DNA of 53,301 nt from Candidatus Krumholzibacteriota bacterium (GTDB lineage: Bacteria > Krumholzibacteriota > Krumholzibacteriia > LZORAL124-64-63). Positions within the stretch are counted from its first letter, which is position 1; each line of letters starts with the position of its first letter. A program made the position numbers and the translations under genes. The stretch covers positions 1-53,301 of the forward strand of contig JAJRWA010000126.1 in NCBI GenBank assembly GCA_024277025.1, in the 5' to 3' direction. Of the stretch, positions 25,150-34,200 are shown in pieces. The notes under the pieces were generated by a model that saw only the letters and a program-made list of their open reading frames with translations, was not told the DNA's origin and did no database searches.

Positions 25150-25696
25150 GATCGTCCCGCCGAGGCGAATCGTTCCCTTACTGGACCTACTGACAATATA
25201 AATTCATTTGAGAAGAGTTGCACCACACAGGCGCGTCTGCCCGGCGCGAAGTTGCACCGGCGGCGGTGGCCGGCTGGTCGAGGGCCTGGTTCGCCAATGA
25301 TTTGAGCCTGAGCAGTCCGCTGCCGGGATTTCTCAAGAATATCATCAACAAGAAGGGTATCAAGAACGCCATCTCGTGGGGCAGGAAGCAGAGCGAGCTG
25401 GCGGTTTTGGCGACCGAATACCAATCGCAGCCCCCGATCTGCAGTCAGGTCCACAGGCGCAAAACCTTGCCAAACCCACCCCAGCCTGTTAAATTTCCCG
25501 ATCCACGTCCAACTGAGGGCCGGCCCCGGGTCTGCCGTTGGTTTTTTGTGTCGTGCAACATATTGATTGGCAACAACTTGTTGCAGCGGTAGAGCGGCCT
25601 GCTCCCTTGGCGTGCGGCCCCTGATATCGTTGCCCTTTTGTGCGCGCAAAGGCCGGACGGGGCTGTCCGGCGCCTTTTGCCGCCCCGGAGTAAGCT
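25150..25696 (+). other. 547-bp region with a possible gene remnant and the ffh leader
   Basis: From about 25239 to 25445 the plus strand reads AVAGWSRAWFANDLSLSSPL, then PGFLKNIINKKGIKNAISWG and RKQSELAVLATEYQSQPP. The codon choice is GC-rich in third positions, as in real genes here. It has no credible start or ribosome site, and reading on gives non-protein-like sequence. I take it for a fragment of a lost gene whose family I do not recognise. The rest is AT-richer leader with a small palindrome, GCAACA-ACT-TGTTGC, near 25570-25584. Confidence 0.35.
25652..25678 (+). terminator. Terminator- or attenuator-like hairpin just before ffh
   Basis: GCCGGAC and GTCCGGC form a 7-bp stem around GGGGCT. 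TTTT follows after GCC. It lies about 20 bases before the ffh start, so it either ends transcription from upstream or attenuates ffh. Confidence 0.5.
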
Positions 25697-27043
25697 GTGT
25701 TTCAGGATCTGACCAGGCGCCTCGACCGGACCATGAAGAAATTGGCCGGTGCCGACCGTCTGACCGAAGAAAACGTCAAAGAGGCTCTGCGCGAAGTCCG
25801 CCTGGCCCTGCTTGAGGCCGACGTCCACTACGGCGTGGCCAAGAAGCTGGTGGCGTCGATCCGGGAAAAGGCCCTGGGCCAGGATGTGCTGGGGAGCCTG
25901 ACGCCGGCCCAGCAGGTGGTCAAGATCGTCAACGAGGAATTGACGACCCTGCTCGGCGGCCACACGGCGGAATTGAACCTGGATGTGGCCAACGCCCAGA
26001 CCAAGGGCATGACCACGGTGATGGTCATGGGCCTGCAGGGCTCGGGCAAGACGACATTTTGCGGCAAGCTGGCTTTGCGTCTGCAGAAAGAGGGGCGCCG
26101 GCCCATGCTCGTCGCGGCGGATATCTACCGCCCGGCGGCCATCGATCAGTTGATGGTGATCGCCGAGAGCATCGACGTGCCGGTGCACACGGACCGCGAG
26201 CGCAAGAACGCCGCCCAGATCGTCAAACTGGGCCTGCGCAAGGCCAAGGACAACAAGTGCGACGTGCTGATCGTCGATACGGCGGGCCGCCTGCACATCG
26301 ACGACACCCTGATGGGCGAACTCGAGAGCATCGTCAAGATGGTGCCCATGGACGAGAAGCTGCTCGTCCTGGACGCGATGACGGGCCAGGAAGCGGTGAA
26401 CATCGCCGAGACGTTCGCCGAGCGGCTGGACTTCGACGGGGCCATCCTGACCAAGATGGATGGCGATGCCCGCGGTGGCGCGGCCCTCAGCGTACTCGAA
26501 GTGACGGGCAAACCGGTCAAGATGATCGGTGTGGGCGAAAAGCTGGACGACCTGGAGGTCTTCCACCCCGACCGCATGGCCGGACGCATTCTCGGCATGG
26601 GTGACGTGCTGTCGCTGATCGAGAAGGCCGAAGAGAACATGGATCTGGACGAGGCCGAGAACATGGCCTCGCGCTTCGCCGCCGGCGAATTCAACCTGGA
26701 GGATTTCCAGGGCCAGATCCGGCAGATGAAGAAGATGGGCCCCCTCAAGGGCGTCCTCAAGATGTTGCCGGGCATGAACAGCGACGTGCTGGACAAGGCC
26801 AAGGTGGACGACAAGCAGTTCGCCAAGGTCGAGGCGATCATCAATTCGATGACGATCGCCGAACGCCGCAAGCCCGACATCATCAACGGTTCGCGGCGCA
26901 AGCGTATTGCGCGCGGAAGCGGGACCACGGTCTCGCAGGTCAACAAGCTGTTGAAGCAGTACCGGGACATGCGGAGCATGATGCGCAAGATCAACTCCGC
27001 CGGGGGCCTCGAGGCCTTCGGCAAGGGCATGCTCGGCGGCTAG
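25697..27043 (+). CDS. ffh: Signal recognition particle protein Ffh
   Basis: This 448-residue GTPase binds 4.5S RNA and signal sequences and delivers nascent membrane and secreted proteins to FtsY. The N-domain (about 1-100) is followed by the G-domain with GLQGSGKTT, DIYRPAA, DTAGRL and TKMDGDARGG, then the GMGD linker. The M-domain carries the RNA-binding SRRKRIARGSG motif and methionine-rich helices (MRSMMRKI). The length is standard. The GTG start follows GGAG. It opens the conserved ribosome-maturation block. No SRP RNA gene was seen in the window. Confidence 0.97.
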   Translation: MFQDLTRRLDRTMKKLAGADRLTEENVKEALREVRLALLEADVHYGVAKKLVASIREKALGQDVLGSLTPAQQVVKIVNEELTTLLGGHTAELNLDVANAQTKGMTTVMVMGLQGSGKTTFCGKLALRLQKEGRRPMLVAADIYRPAAIDQLMVIAESIDVPVHTDRERKNAAQIVKLGLRKAKDNKCDVLIVDTAGRLHIDDTLMGELESIVKMVPMDEKLLVLDAMTGQEAVNIAETFAERLDFDGAILTKMDGDARGGAALSVLEVTGKPVKMIGVGEKLDDLEVFHPDRMAGRILGMGDVLSLIEKAEENMDLDEAENMASRFAAGEFNLEDFQGQIRQMKKMGPLKGVLKMLPGMNSDVLDKAKVDDKQFAKVEAIINSMTIAERRKPDIINGSRRKRIARGSGTTVSQVNKLLKQYRDMRSMMRKINSAGGLEAFGKGMLGG

Positions 27044-27108
27044 CTGACCAAACTTGCACGCGTCGGGCATGGGGCCGGGCGCGACACCACACGAAGTGGA
27101 GGTTGATA

Positions 27109-27762
27109 GTGGCAACGACGATCCGATTGACCCGCATGGGTCGCAAGAAACGTCCGTTCTACCGCATGGTCGTTCTGGACAGCCGCAAGCGGCGCGATGG
27201 GGCCTATCTGGCCAACCTGGGTTTCTACAACCCCTTTACCGATCCCCATGAAGTCCAGCTTCATGACGACGAAATCATCTACTGGCTGCAGAAGGGCGCC
27301 ACCATGAGTGACACCGCCCGCAGTCTGCTGCGCAGTGAGGGCGTGCTCTACCGGCTGTCCCTGATCCGCGGTGGCCTGGATGCAGCCGCGATCGAGACCA
27401 AGATGACCGAGTGGCGCGCCGCCGCCGAGGCCAGCAAGGCCCAGCGCGAGCAGGCTGCCGCCGCGAAGGTCGCCGCCAGGAAGGCTGCCGAGGAAGCCGA
27501 GGCCAAGGCGGAGGCCGAAGCCGAAGCCAAGGCCGCCGCCGAGGCCAAGGCCGCCGAAGAGGCGGAAGCCAGGGCTGCTGCGGAGGCCAAGGCCGCCGAG
27601 GAAGCCAAGGCTGCTGAAGAAGCCAAAGCTGCCGAGGAATCTGCCGCTGCCGTCGAGGAAGCGCCTGCCGCCGCAGCCGAAGAGGCTGTAGCAGACGCTC
27701 CGGCGGCAGAGACCGCGGATACCGAAGAGACCAAGAAAGACGAGTCCGAGGGCGGCGAATGA
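27109..27762 (+). CDS. rpsP: Ribosomal protein S16 with long Ala/Glu/Lys C-terminal extension
   Basis: The product is 217 residues; standard S16 is about 80-90. Residues 1-80 are canonical (RLTRMGRKKRPFYRMVV, DGAYLANLGFYNP). The rest, from about residue 100, is a low-complexity helical tail made of AAEAKA/EEAEA-type repeats. It becomes acidic at the end (ETADTEETKKDESEGGE). Extended S16 proteins are known in some FCB-group lineages. The GTG is chosen because GGAGG lies six bases upstream; an in-frame TTG two codons earlier touches it. The stop overlaps the next start (ATGA). Confidence 0.95.
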   Translation: MATTIRLTRMGRKKRPFYRMVVLDSRKRRDGAYLANLGFYNPFTDPHEVQLHDDEIIYWLQKGATMSDTARSLLRSEGVLYRLSLIRGGLDAAAIETKMTEWRAAAEASKAQREQAAAAKVAARKAAEEAEAKAEAEAEAKAAAEAKAAEEAEARAAAEAKAAEEAKAAEEAKAAEESAAAVEEAPAAAAEEAVADAPAAETADTEETKKDESEGGE

Positions 27763-28070
27763 GCGCGCCGGAGGAAAAGAAAAGCAGCCCCGAGCTGGAA
27801 CTGGATCTGGACGACGATCTGAACATCGGCCAGGAGCGGGTTCTCGAACTCATCTCCTACGTCGTGGTCAATCTGGTCCGCTATCCGGATGACGTCACCG
27901 TCGATATCGTGCGCAAGCAGGATCGGGACGTCTACCAGGTGCGCGTGAACCAGGAGGATCTGGGCAAGGTCATCGGCAAGGGTGGCCAGACCGCCCGGGC
28001 CCTGCGCGTGCTGCTGATGGCGGTCAGTGCCAAGACCGATCAGCGGATCGGGCTGGAGATCGTGGAATAG
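27759..28070 (+). CDS. khpA: KH-domain RNA-binding protein KhpA
   Basis: This is a 103-residue single type II KH domain. The GxxG loop appears as GKVIGKGGQTARALR (about residues 69-83), the site that contacts single-stranded RNA. An acidic N-terminal stretch (about 1-25, KSSPELELDLDDDLNIG) is added before the usual start of the family. The gene overlaps rpsP by four bases (ATGA) and precedes rimM by three, the usual order in many phyla. Known relatives act in ribosome assembly or as a partner of KhpB. Confidence 0.93.
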   Translation: MSAPEEKKSSPELELDLDDDLNIGQERVLELISYVVVNLVRYPDDVTVDIVRKQDRDVYQVRVNQEDLGKVIGKGGQTARALRVLLMAVSAKTDQRIGLEIVE

Positions 28071-28073
28071 CCC

Positions 28074-28631
28074 ATGGTGGACGCGGCCGCGGCAGAGACG
28101 GGTCCTGACCGATTCGTGATAGTCGGTGAGGTGGTCAAGGCCATCGGTCTGAAGGGTGAGGTCAAACTCTATCCCTTGCTGAACTACCACCGGGAGCTGC
28201 TCATGAGCGGCTACCTGCAGTGGCAGGACGGTACGCGGGCGGAAATCACCCGGCACCGGCAGGCGGGTTCGTGCGAGGCGCTCAAGGTGAGCGGCGTGGA
28301 TGACCGCAACAAGGCCGAAACCCTGGTGGGCCGGGTGCTGGGCTTCATGAGCCGCAGCTATCTGGACGCGGATTTCCCCAAACCCGACGGAGGGCTGCCC
28401 TTCCGCTGGCTCGAGCGGGAAGTCCGGACCACCACGGGCGAGACGATCGGTGTGGTCGACGAGGTCCGGGTGGCGGGCGCCGGTTATATGCTGGTGGTCG
28501 CGGATCCGGAGCAGCCGGGCGGTCAGTTGATGATTCCCGCGCTGGCGCCGATCCTGCAGCCGGAGGACGACCTGAGCGGAGTCCTGATTGTGGATCCGCC
28601 GGAAGGACTGTTCGATGTCCAGCGAGGTTGA
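28074..28631 (+). CDS. rimM: Ribosome maturation factor RimM
   Basis: This 185-residue assembly factor helps fold the head of the 30S subunit and binds S19. The N-terminal RimM domain has VGEVVKAIGLKGEVKLYPL (about 17-35) and VDDRNKAETLVGRVL. The C-terminal PRC-barrel domain has GETIGVVDEVR, LMIPALAPIL and VDPPEGLFDV. The length is typical. Its end overlaps the trmD start by 17 bases. Confidence 0.95.
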   Translation: MVDAAAAETGPDRFVIVGEVVKAIGLKGEVKLYPLLNYHRELLMSGYLQWQDGTRAEITRHRQAGSCEALKVSGVDDRNKAETLVGRVLGFMSRSYLDADFPKPDGGLPFRWLEREVRTTTGETIGVVDEVRVAGAGYMLVVADPEQPGGQLMIPALAPILQPEDDLSGVLIVDPPEGLFDVQRG

Positions 28632-29337
28632 ACGGGACGTGGTGCCCTGCATCAAGATCCTGACGCTCTTTCCGGACATGGTGCGCACCGTGCTGGAAAC
28701 GAGTATCCCCGGCCGTGCGGCCCGACAGGGCCAGGTCCGGTACGAGGTCGTGGACATTCGCGACTTCTCGGTCGACAAGCATCGCACGGTCGACGACACC
28801 GCGTACGGCGGTGGGGCCGGCATGATCATGATGGCGCAGCCCGTGGTCGAGGCCGTCGAGAGCGTCCGTCAGCACGACGACGCGACGGTGATCCTGACCA
28901 CGCCCCAGGGCGAGACCTTTGACGAGGCGCTGACCCTGGAACTGCTGGACGACCTTCGGCAGAAGGGCGAGCTGATCCTGGTCTGCGGCCACTACAAGGG
29001 CATCGACGAGCGGGCCATCGAACTGGTGGTCAACCGGGAAGTCTCGATCGGGGACTACGTGCTGTCGGGCGGGGAACTGCCGGCGCTGGTCATTGCCGAC
29101 GCGTTGGTCAGGCGCATCGAAGGCGTCCTGCACAACGAGGACTCGGCCAACAACGACAGCTTCACCGCTGTGCGCGACGGTGGCCTGGATTGTCAGTGGT
29201 ACACCAAGCCGCCGGAATACCGGGGCCTGTCCGTACCAGAGGTGCTGCTCTCTGGGCACCACGCCAATATCGAGAAGTGGCGGGCCGACCAGGCGCGCCG
29301 GCGGACCGAAGAACGCCGACCGGATCTGCAGGATTGA
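28615..29337 (+). CDS. trmD: tRNA (guanine-37-N1)-methyltransferase TrmD
   Basis: The 240-residue enzyme methylates G37 of tRNAs with S-adenosylmethionine and prevents frameshifting. The SPOUT knot is visible: VDDTAYGGGAGMIM, then LVCGHYKGIDERAIE and EVSIGDYVLSGGELPAL. The helical C-terminal domain has VPEVLLSGHHANIEKWR. The ATG inside the end of rimM is used because GGAAGGA lies upstream; GTG 28639 is an alternative that would avoid the overlap. Confidence 0.96.
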   Translation: MSSEVERDVVPCIKILTLFPDMVRTVLETSIPGRAARQGQVRYEVVDIRDFSVDKHRTVDDTAYGGGAGMIMMAQPVVEAVESVRQHDDATVILTTPQGETFDEALTLELLDDLRQKGELILVCGHYKGIDERAIELVVNREVSIGDYVLSGGELPALVIADALVRRIEGVLHNEDSANNDSFTAVRDGGLDCQWYTKPPEYRGLSVPEVLLSGHHANIEKWRADQARRRTEERRPDLQD

Positions 29338-29442
29338 GCTGCGGTCGCTGTGATGAATTATTACCCTGCCCGGCGACGGGCTGAGTTGGACGCCTGCGAC
29401 GGGCGCGGATTTTCCCGCCGGCAGGCCTATCAGGAGGCAGAG

Positions 29443-29787
29443 ATGAACATCGTCGAACAAATGCGGGCCGATGGGCTGCGGGATGATCTTCCGGACTTCA
29501 ATATCGGTGACACCATTACCGTCGCCGTGCGGATCAAGGAAGGCAACAAGAGCCGCATCCAGAACTTCATCGGCGCGGTCATCGCCCGCGCCGGGACCGG
29601 CAAGGAGGCCTCGGTGACCGTGCGCAAGATCTCCGGCGGCGTGGCCGTCGAGCGGATCTTCCCGCTGGAGTCGCCCAACGTCGATTCCATCGCGGTCAAG
29701 AAGCGCGGCCGGATCCGTCGGGCCAAGCTGTACTACCTGCGGGGCCGCACCGGTCGCAAGGCCAGGATTCGCGAAGCCCGCCGGTAG
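29443..29787 (+). CDS. rplS: Ribosomal protein L19
   Basis: This is a 114-residue 50S protein located at the 30S interface. Family features include FNIGDTITVAVRIKEGNKSR, FIGAVIARAGTG, TVRKISGGVAVERIFPLESP and KLYYLRGRTGRKARI. The ATG is selected because GGAGG lies just upstream; an in-frame ATG near 29350 would add 31 atypical residues. The 105 bases after trmD hold no clear promoter or riboswitch. Confidence 0.97.
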   Translation: MNIVEQMRADGLRDDLPDFNIGDTITVAVRIKEGNKSRIQNFIGAVIARAGTGKEASVTVRKISGGVAVERIFPLESPNVDSIAVKKRGRIRRAKLYYLRGRTGRKARIREARR

Positions 29788-29790
29788 GGT

Positions 29791-30426
29791 GTGGATGCCC
29801 GCGCCCAGTTGAGCCTCGTCGCCCATGACCGGCAGCGCCGTGGTGACAACCGCCTGGTGCTGGCCGGTGTGGACGAGACCGGACGCGGTTGTTGGGCCGG
29901 ACCTGTGGTCGCCGCGGCAGTCATCCTGCCGGACCAGTGGTGTCCCGCGCACCTGAATGACAGCAAGAAACTCTCTGCCGCGCGCCGTGAGGCCTTGTGT
30001 GGCGAGATTCTCGCAAGCGCCCTCAGTTGGGGCGCTTGCGCCGTATCCCCCGCCGAGATCGACCGCGTCAATATCCTGCAGGCGACCCTGCGGGCCATGG
30101 CGCGGTCGCTGCACAAACTGGACTGTGCGCCGGATCTGGTCCTGGTCGATGGCCTGCAGGTGCCGGATGTGCCCTGGCCCGCCGAAGCGGTGGTCAAGGG
30201 CGACGCGACCAGTGCCTGCATCGCCGCGGCGAGCATCCTGGCCAAGGTCTTTCGCGACCGGATCATGACGGTGTGGGATCGCAAATACCCGGGGTACGGC
30301 TTTGCCGCCCACAAGGGCTATGGAGCAGCGACCCATCAGGTGGCTCTGGCTGCGTTGGGCCCGTGCCGGATCCACCGGTTCAGTTACAAGCCGGTCGCGG
30401 CGCTGGATCAGGGGCAACTGTTCTGA
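29791..30426 (+). CDS. rnhB: Ribonuclease HII
   Basis: The 211-residue enzyme cleaves RNA in RNA-DNA hybrids and single ribonucleotides in DNA. The metal-binding acids are visible: Asp28 and Glu29 in AGVDETGRGCWAGPVV, Asp120 in LVLVDGL and Asp138 in VVKGDAT. DSKKLS and ACIAAASILAKVFRD are also standard. The GTG start lies three bases after the rplS stop, so it is cotranscribed. Confidence 0.95.
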   Translation: MDARAQLSLVAHDRQRRGDNRLVLAGVDETGRGCWAGPVVAAAVILPDQWCPAHLNDSKKLSAARREALCGEILASALSWGACAVSPAEIDRVNILQATLRAMARSLHKLDCAPDLVLVDGLQVPDVPWPAEAVVKGDATSACIAAASILAKVFRDRIMTVWDRKYPGYGFAAHKGYGAATHQVALAALGPCRIHRFSYKPVAALDQGQLF

Positions 30427-30582
30427 AGAGCAGTTGCTGTCGCCTTGAATTTGACTGGGTGAACGGAATCTCAGCACGCGTGCGGGATTCTGAGACGAAA
30501 CATCAAGCGCCGCCCCGTGCCCAGGCCCGGCCCGCCTCTTGCATTCCCGGCCCACTTCCTCCCGGAACGGCCGGACTCGGAC

Positions 30583-30945
30583 ATGACCCAATCCCACCGC
30601 CTCGGCGAATGGGGCGAGAACACCGCCTGTGTCTTCCTGGAACTCTGCGGCTACCGCTGCCTGGATCGCCGTTATCGGCGTCCCGGCGGCGAAATAGACC
30701 TGGTCATGCGCCAGGGCGAGACCCTCGTCTTTGTCGAAGTCAAGACGCGCAGCGGCCACAGCCTGGCTCCGGCCGAGGCCTGGCTCGGCCCCGCGCAACT
30801 GCGGCGCTTGCGCCGGCTGGCCGTCCAGTGGCTGGCCGAACACCCGGGCCAGGCCCCCGGTGACCTGCGTTTCGACGTGGTGGCCGTGGAGTATGCAGGC
30901 CGGCAGGCGGGCGCCTCGATCCGGCATCTGGCCGGGATCGGGTAG
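30583..30945 (+). CDS. YraN/UPF0102 family nuclease-like protein
   Basis: The product is 120 residues. The N-terminus is LGEWGENTACVFLELCGY, and the restriction-endonuclease-like core reads GGEIDLVMRQGETLVFVEVK with TRSG following; the Asp, Glu and Lys of the PD-(D/E)xK pattern are all present. FDVVAVEY ends the domain. The family commonly follows rnhB, as here, and its role is not firmly established. The ATG is chosen for the match to family length; the 156 bases before it hold no gene. Confidence 0.9.
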   Translation: MTQSHRLGEWGENTACVFLELCGYRCLDRRYRRPGGEIDLVMRQGETLVFVEVKTRSGHSLAPAEAWLGPAQLRRLRRLAVQWLAEHPGQAPGDLRFDVVAVEYAGRQAGASIRHLAGIG

Positions 30946-31116
30946 GGCAATCAGGCGGGATATTGCCCACCAGACCGTTCCTCCGTACATTCAGTGGATC
31001 CGGCTGTGCGCAGACTGCGGCACACTGCCCACCCCATGCTCTGCCTGCAGACCTACCGGATCGTAACCTCGACCGCGTGGTTGCGTAGGGGGGCATACTA
31101 CGGTTGACCCGCCTGA

Positions 31117-31134
31117 CCCGGATGGAAATCCGGG
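31117..31134 (+). repeat. Small hairpin in the leader of the third subtilisin gene
   Basis: CCCGGAT and ATCCGGG are closed by a GGAA tetraloop. It is 144-161 bases before the chosen start codon. It may be a terminator for the upstream block or an RNA leader element; no T-run is present. Confidence 0.45.
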
Positions 31135-31277
31135 TAGACACTTCGCACTCCCTGAGGACGAACATGCTCGCAATCCGCTTAGGAAAAGCCCGACACGACG
31201 CCCGTGATTGTCCGAATTTCGCATCCGGCGATCATCCGGCCCCTCGCGCTGCTTTTTCCTGTCGGTGGGGATCTTCA

Positions 31278-34200
31278 GTGAGCATCGGGTTCGCCCTTAC
31301 CCTGCTGTTGCTCGGAGGATTCCTGCCGGCGGTCGGGGGACAAGACGCCCTGGCCGCTCCGGCCAGCGAGTATTTCCGGAATCATCTTGATCAGGACGGC
31401 AATGGCGTTGAGGACCTGCTCGATGCCTGGCGTCGGGGCCAGGCGGCCTGGAGCGCCCTGCAGCAGGCAGCGCAGCCGAAACGCCCGGCGGCTGCGGGAG
31501 CGGCCAAATCCGGCGACCGTGCTGAATTCCCGGATGGCGTGGCACCGGCCAGTTCCGTGGTCGCCGCCGGCCGCCTGCGAATCCTCTGCCTGGGGGCCAC
31601 GGCGGGGCAACTGAGCACGCCGGTGGCCGCCGCGGCCGGCGAGGGCGTGTGCCGGGTCGTGCAGGATGTGTCGCGCTTCGGCGGCATCACGGTGCTGGTT
31701 GTCGATGCGGCCGGGCTGGACCGGTTCCTGGCGGACGGGCCTGCCTGTGCGGTGATGCTCGACCGCGAAGGCGTCCCCGCTCTGGTGGACAGCCGCCACC
31801 TGGTCGGCGTCGGCCGGGTGACGGCCGGAGCCCTGGACCTGGGCAATGACTGGTCCGCCACGGTGGCTATCCTGGACTCGGGCATGGACTCGGCCCACGG
31901 CGATCTGGGGGACGCGCCGGATGACGATCTCGATGGTCCGCCCCCCGCCGTTGGTGACGCCGGCGACTGGTTCGATGCCAGCGGGGGCTGGCCGCTGTTC
32001 GCGGGCTACACCGCCGTGGGCTGGCACGACGTGACCGATGACTTTCCCGGCAGCCAGGGGCCCTGGGACTACAACTACCACGGCACGGCCCTGGCCTCGG
32101 TCGTGGCCGGCAGCGGGACCGTCGACCCGGACTACCGCGGTCTGGCCCCTGGCGGCCGCTTGACGATCGTCAAGTATTGGGACTTCGACGAAACCTGGCA
32201 CGCCTGGGCCGGGGACTTCCTGGCCGCCTGTGCCTGGCCCCTGGACAACCGCGAGACCTATCGCGTGCGCACGGTGCTGATGGCCGCCAACTGGGAGGTG
32301 GACGCGGGCATCAGCGCGGCCATGGCGGCCTTTGTCGACGCGGGACTGCTGCCGGTGGTGGCCATGGGCAACTACGGTGATAATCCGGCCGGTCCGGGTT
32401 ATCCCGCTTCGCTGCCGGAGGTGCTGGCCGTCGGGGCCGCCAACAGCAACGGCGAGGTCAGCGCCTACAGCGGCCGCGGCCTGGCCGGACAGCAGAAGCC
32501 GGATCTGGTGGCACCCGGCGGTGGTCTGCTGCCGGGGAACGGGCGCATTGTCGCGGCTGACAACGAGCCCGACGATACCTACAGCGGACGCTTCGGCACC
32601 AGCCTGGCGGCGGCCCATGTGGCGGGCGCGGCTTTCATGCTGGATGAGGCGTTGCTGGAGAACGGGCTGGCACCAGCCCACGATCGCGCGGGTGTCGAAG
32701 CCCGGCAGATCGTGCTGAGAATGACGGCAGCCTACGTGGCCGCGGCCGAAACGCCGGACGGCAGTGGCAGTCTGGCCCTGCCCCCGTATAACGGGAATGA
32801 CCCTGCCCGCGGCTTCGGACTGCTGCGCGTGGATGCGGCCGTCCACGCCATGATCGACCCCCTGCGGCCCGGCCAGGATCAGGCGGACACGCTGAGCAGC
32901 GACTGGCAAAAACCCGTGGTGGCCCGCCGCCTGGAGACCAGCCCCGGGGTGCGCTATCTGGTGGAGGCCGTGCCCGCCGCCGGCCTGGACGTCGTGGTGG
33001 AAGTGGTCGAAGTCGGTGTTGACGGCCAGCTTCTGCGGCTGGACGTCAATGGCGCCGGCGTTTCGGAGTTCGGGTATTTCCGGCCGGGCACCGACAGCTG
33101 GGCCTTTGTCGTGGTCAAACGCCTGTCCGGAGCCGGGGGCGTGACCCTGCGTCTGCGGGAAGAGGATTCATTCACTGCCCAAGGTGCCGGCCTGACCCTG
33201 CCCGGGGTGGGCTCGGGGGCGCCGAACATGGGCTATCTGGCGCCGTTCACGGGGCCGTCACTGATCGTGCCGTCGCGGGTCCTGGTCGATCCGGTTGCCC
33301 GCTCGCTGAACGTGTTGGACACGACCGGGAGTTTTCGCCCCGGTTGGCCCGTCTTCGTGTTTCCGGCCACGGCCAGTCAAGGCGGGTTGACCCAGCCGGT
33401 GGCCCTGAATCTGGATGGCGTTGGCGGCGATGAAATCGTCACCGCATCCGAGTTCGGTTCCATCTATTTCTTCACCGGCGACGGCAGTGTCAAGACGGTT
33501 GATCTGGAACTGAACCGTTCACTGACCAGGCCGGTCGGTTTTCAGAACGCGGTTGGTGGTTGGCGCGTGCTGGTTGTTGACAAGCTGGGCTGGGCCCGCA
33601 CCTGGTCGTGGAATGCCGCGGCAGGAACCGGTCCGGAGCTGGAAATCGAGATTCCGCTGGGGCACAACCTGCCGCTCGCACCGGCGGCCGGGCGTCTGGC
33701 CGGCGGTGGCGGCGAGTCGGTGGTGATCGCTTTTGCGGACGGCTGGCTGGGGGTTCTGGATGAGAATCTGAATCTGCGCAGCGGCTGGCCGCTGGCCCTG
33801 GGGGTGCCGCTGGAAGTGGCGCCGGTTCTCTGCGACCTCGATGGTGACGGTCTGCATGAGATTGTGCTGCCGGTACGCGACAATCTGAGTGGACAACTGA
33901 CCATGCGGGTCTTCGATGGCGCGGGAAACTCTCTGCCAGCCGATGGTACGGTTGTGCCGGCCCCCCGCGGAGGCCGCTGGCTGTCCCTGTCCGAGGCGTC
34001 GGTGTCCGGCTGGTCGGGGGCCGGGACCCTGGCGGTTTCAGTCGTGGGTTTGGCGGACAATGGGCTGGCCGGGGACGCGACTGTCTGGTCATTGGGTCTG
34101 GGGCGGCTGTTGGCCACAGGTGGCGCCGAATCAGTTGACCTGGCCGGGTTCTCCATTGGTGCGTCCACCGCCGAAGGCCAGTTGCAACTGGACAATCTGC

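Noticed and set aside
25445-27115. 556-codon minus-strand frame over ffh
   Set aside because: Ffh on the plus strand has every family motif; the opposite frame is compositional.
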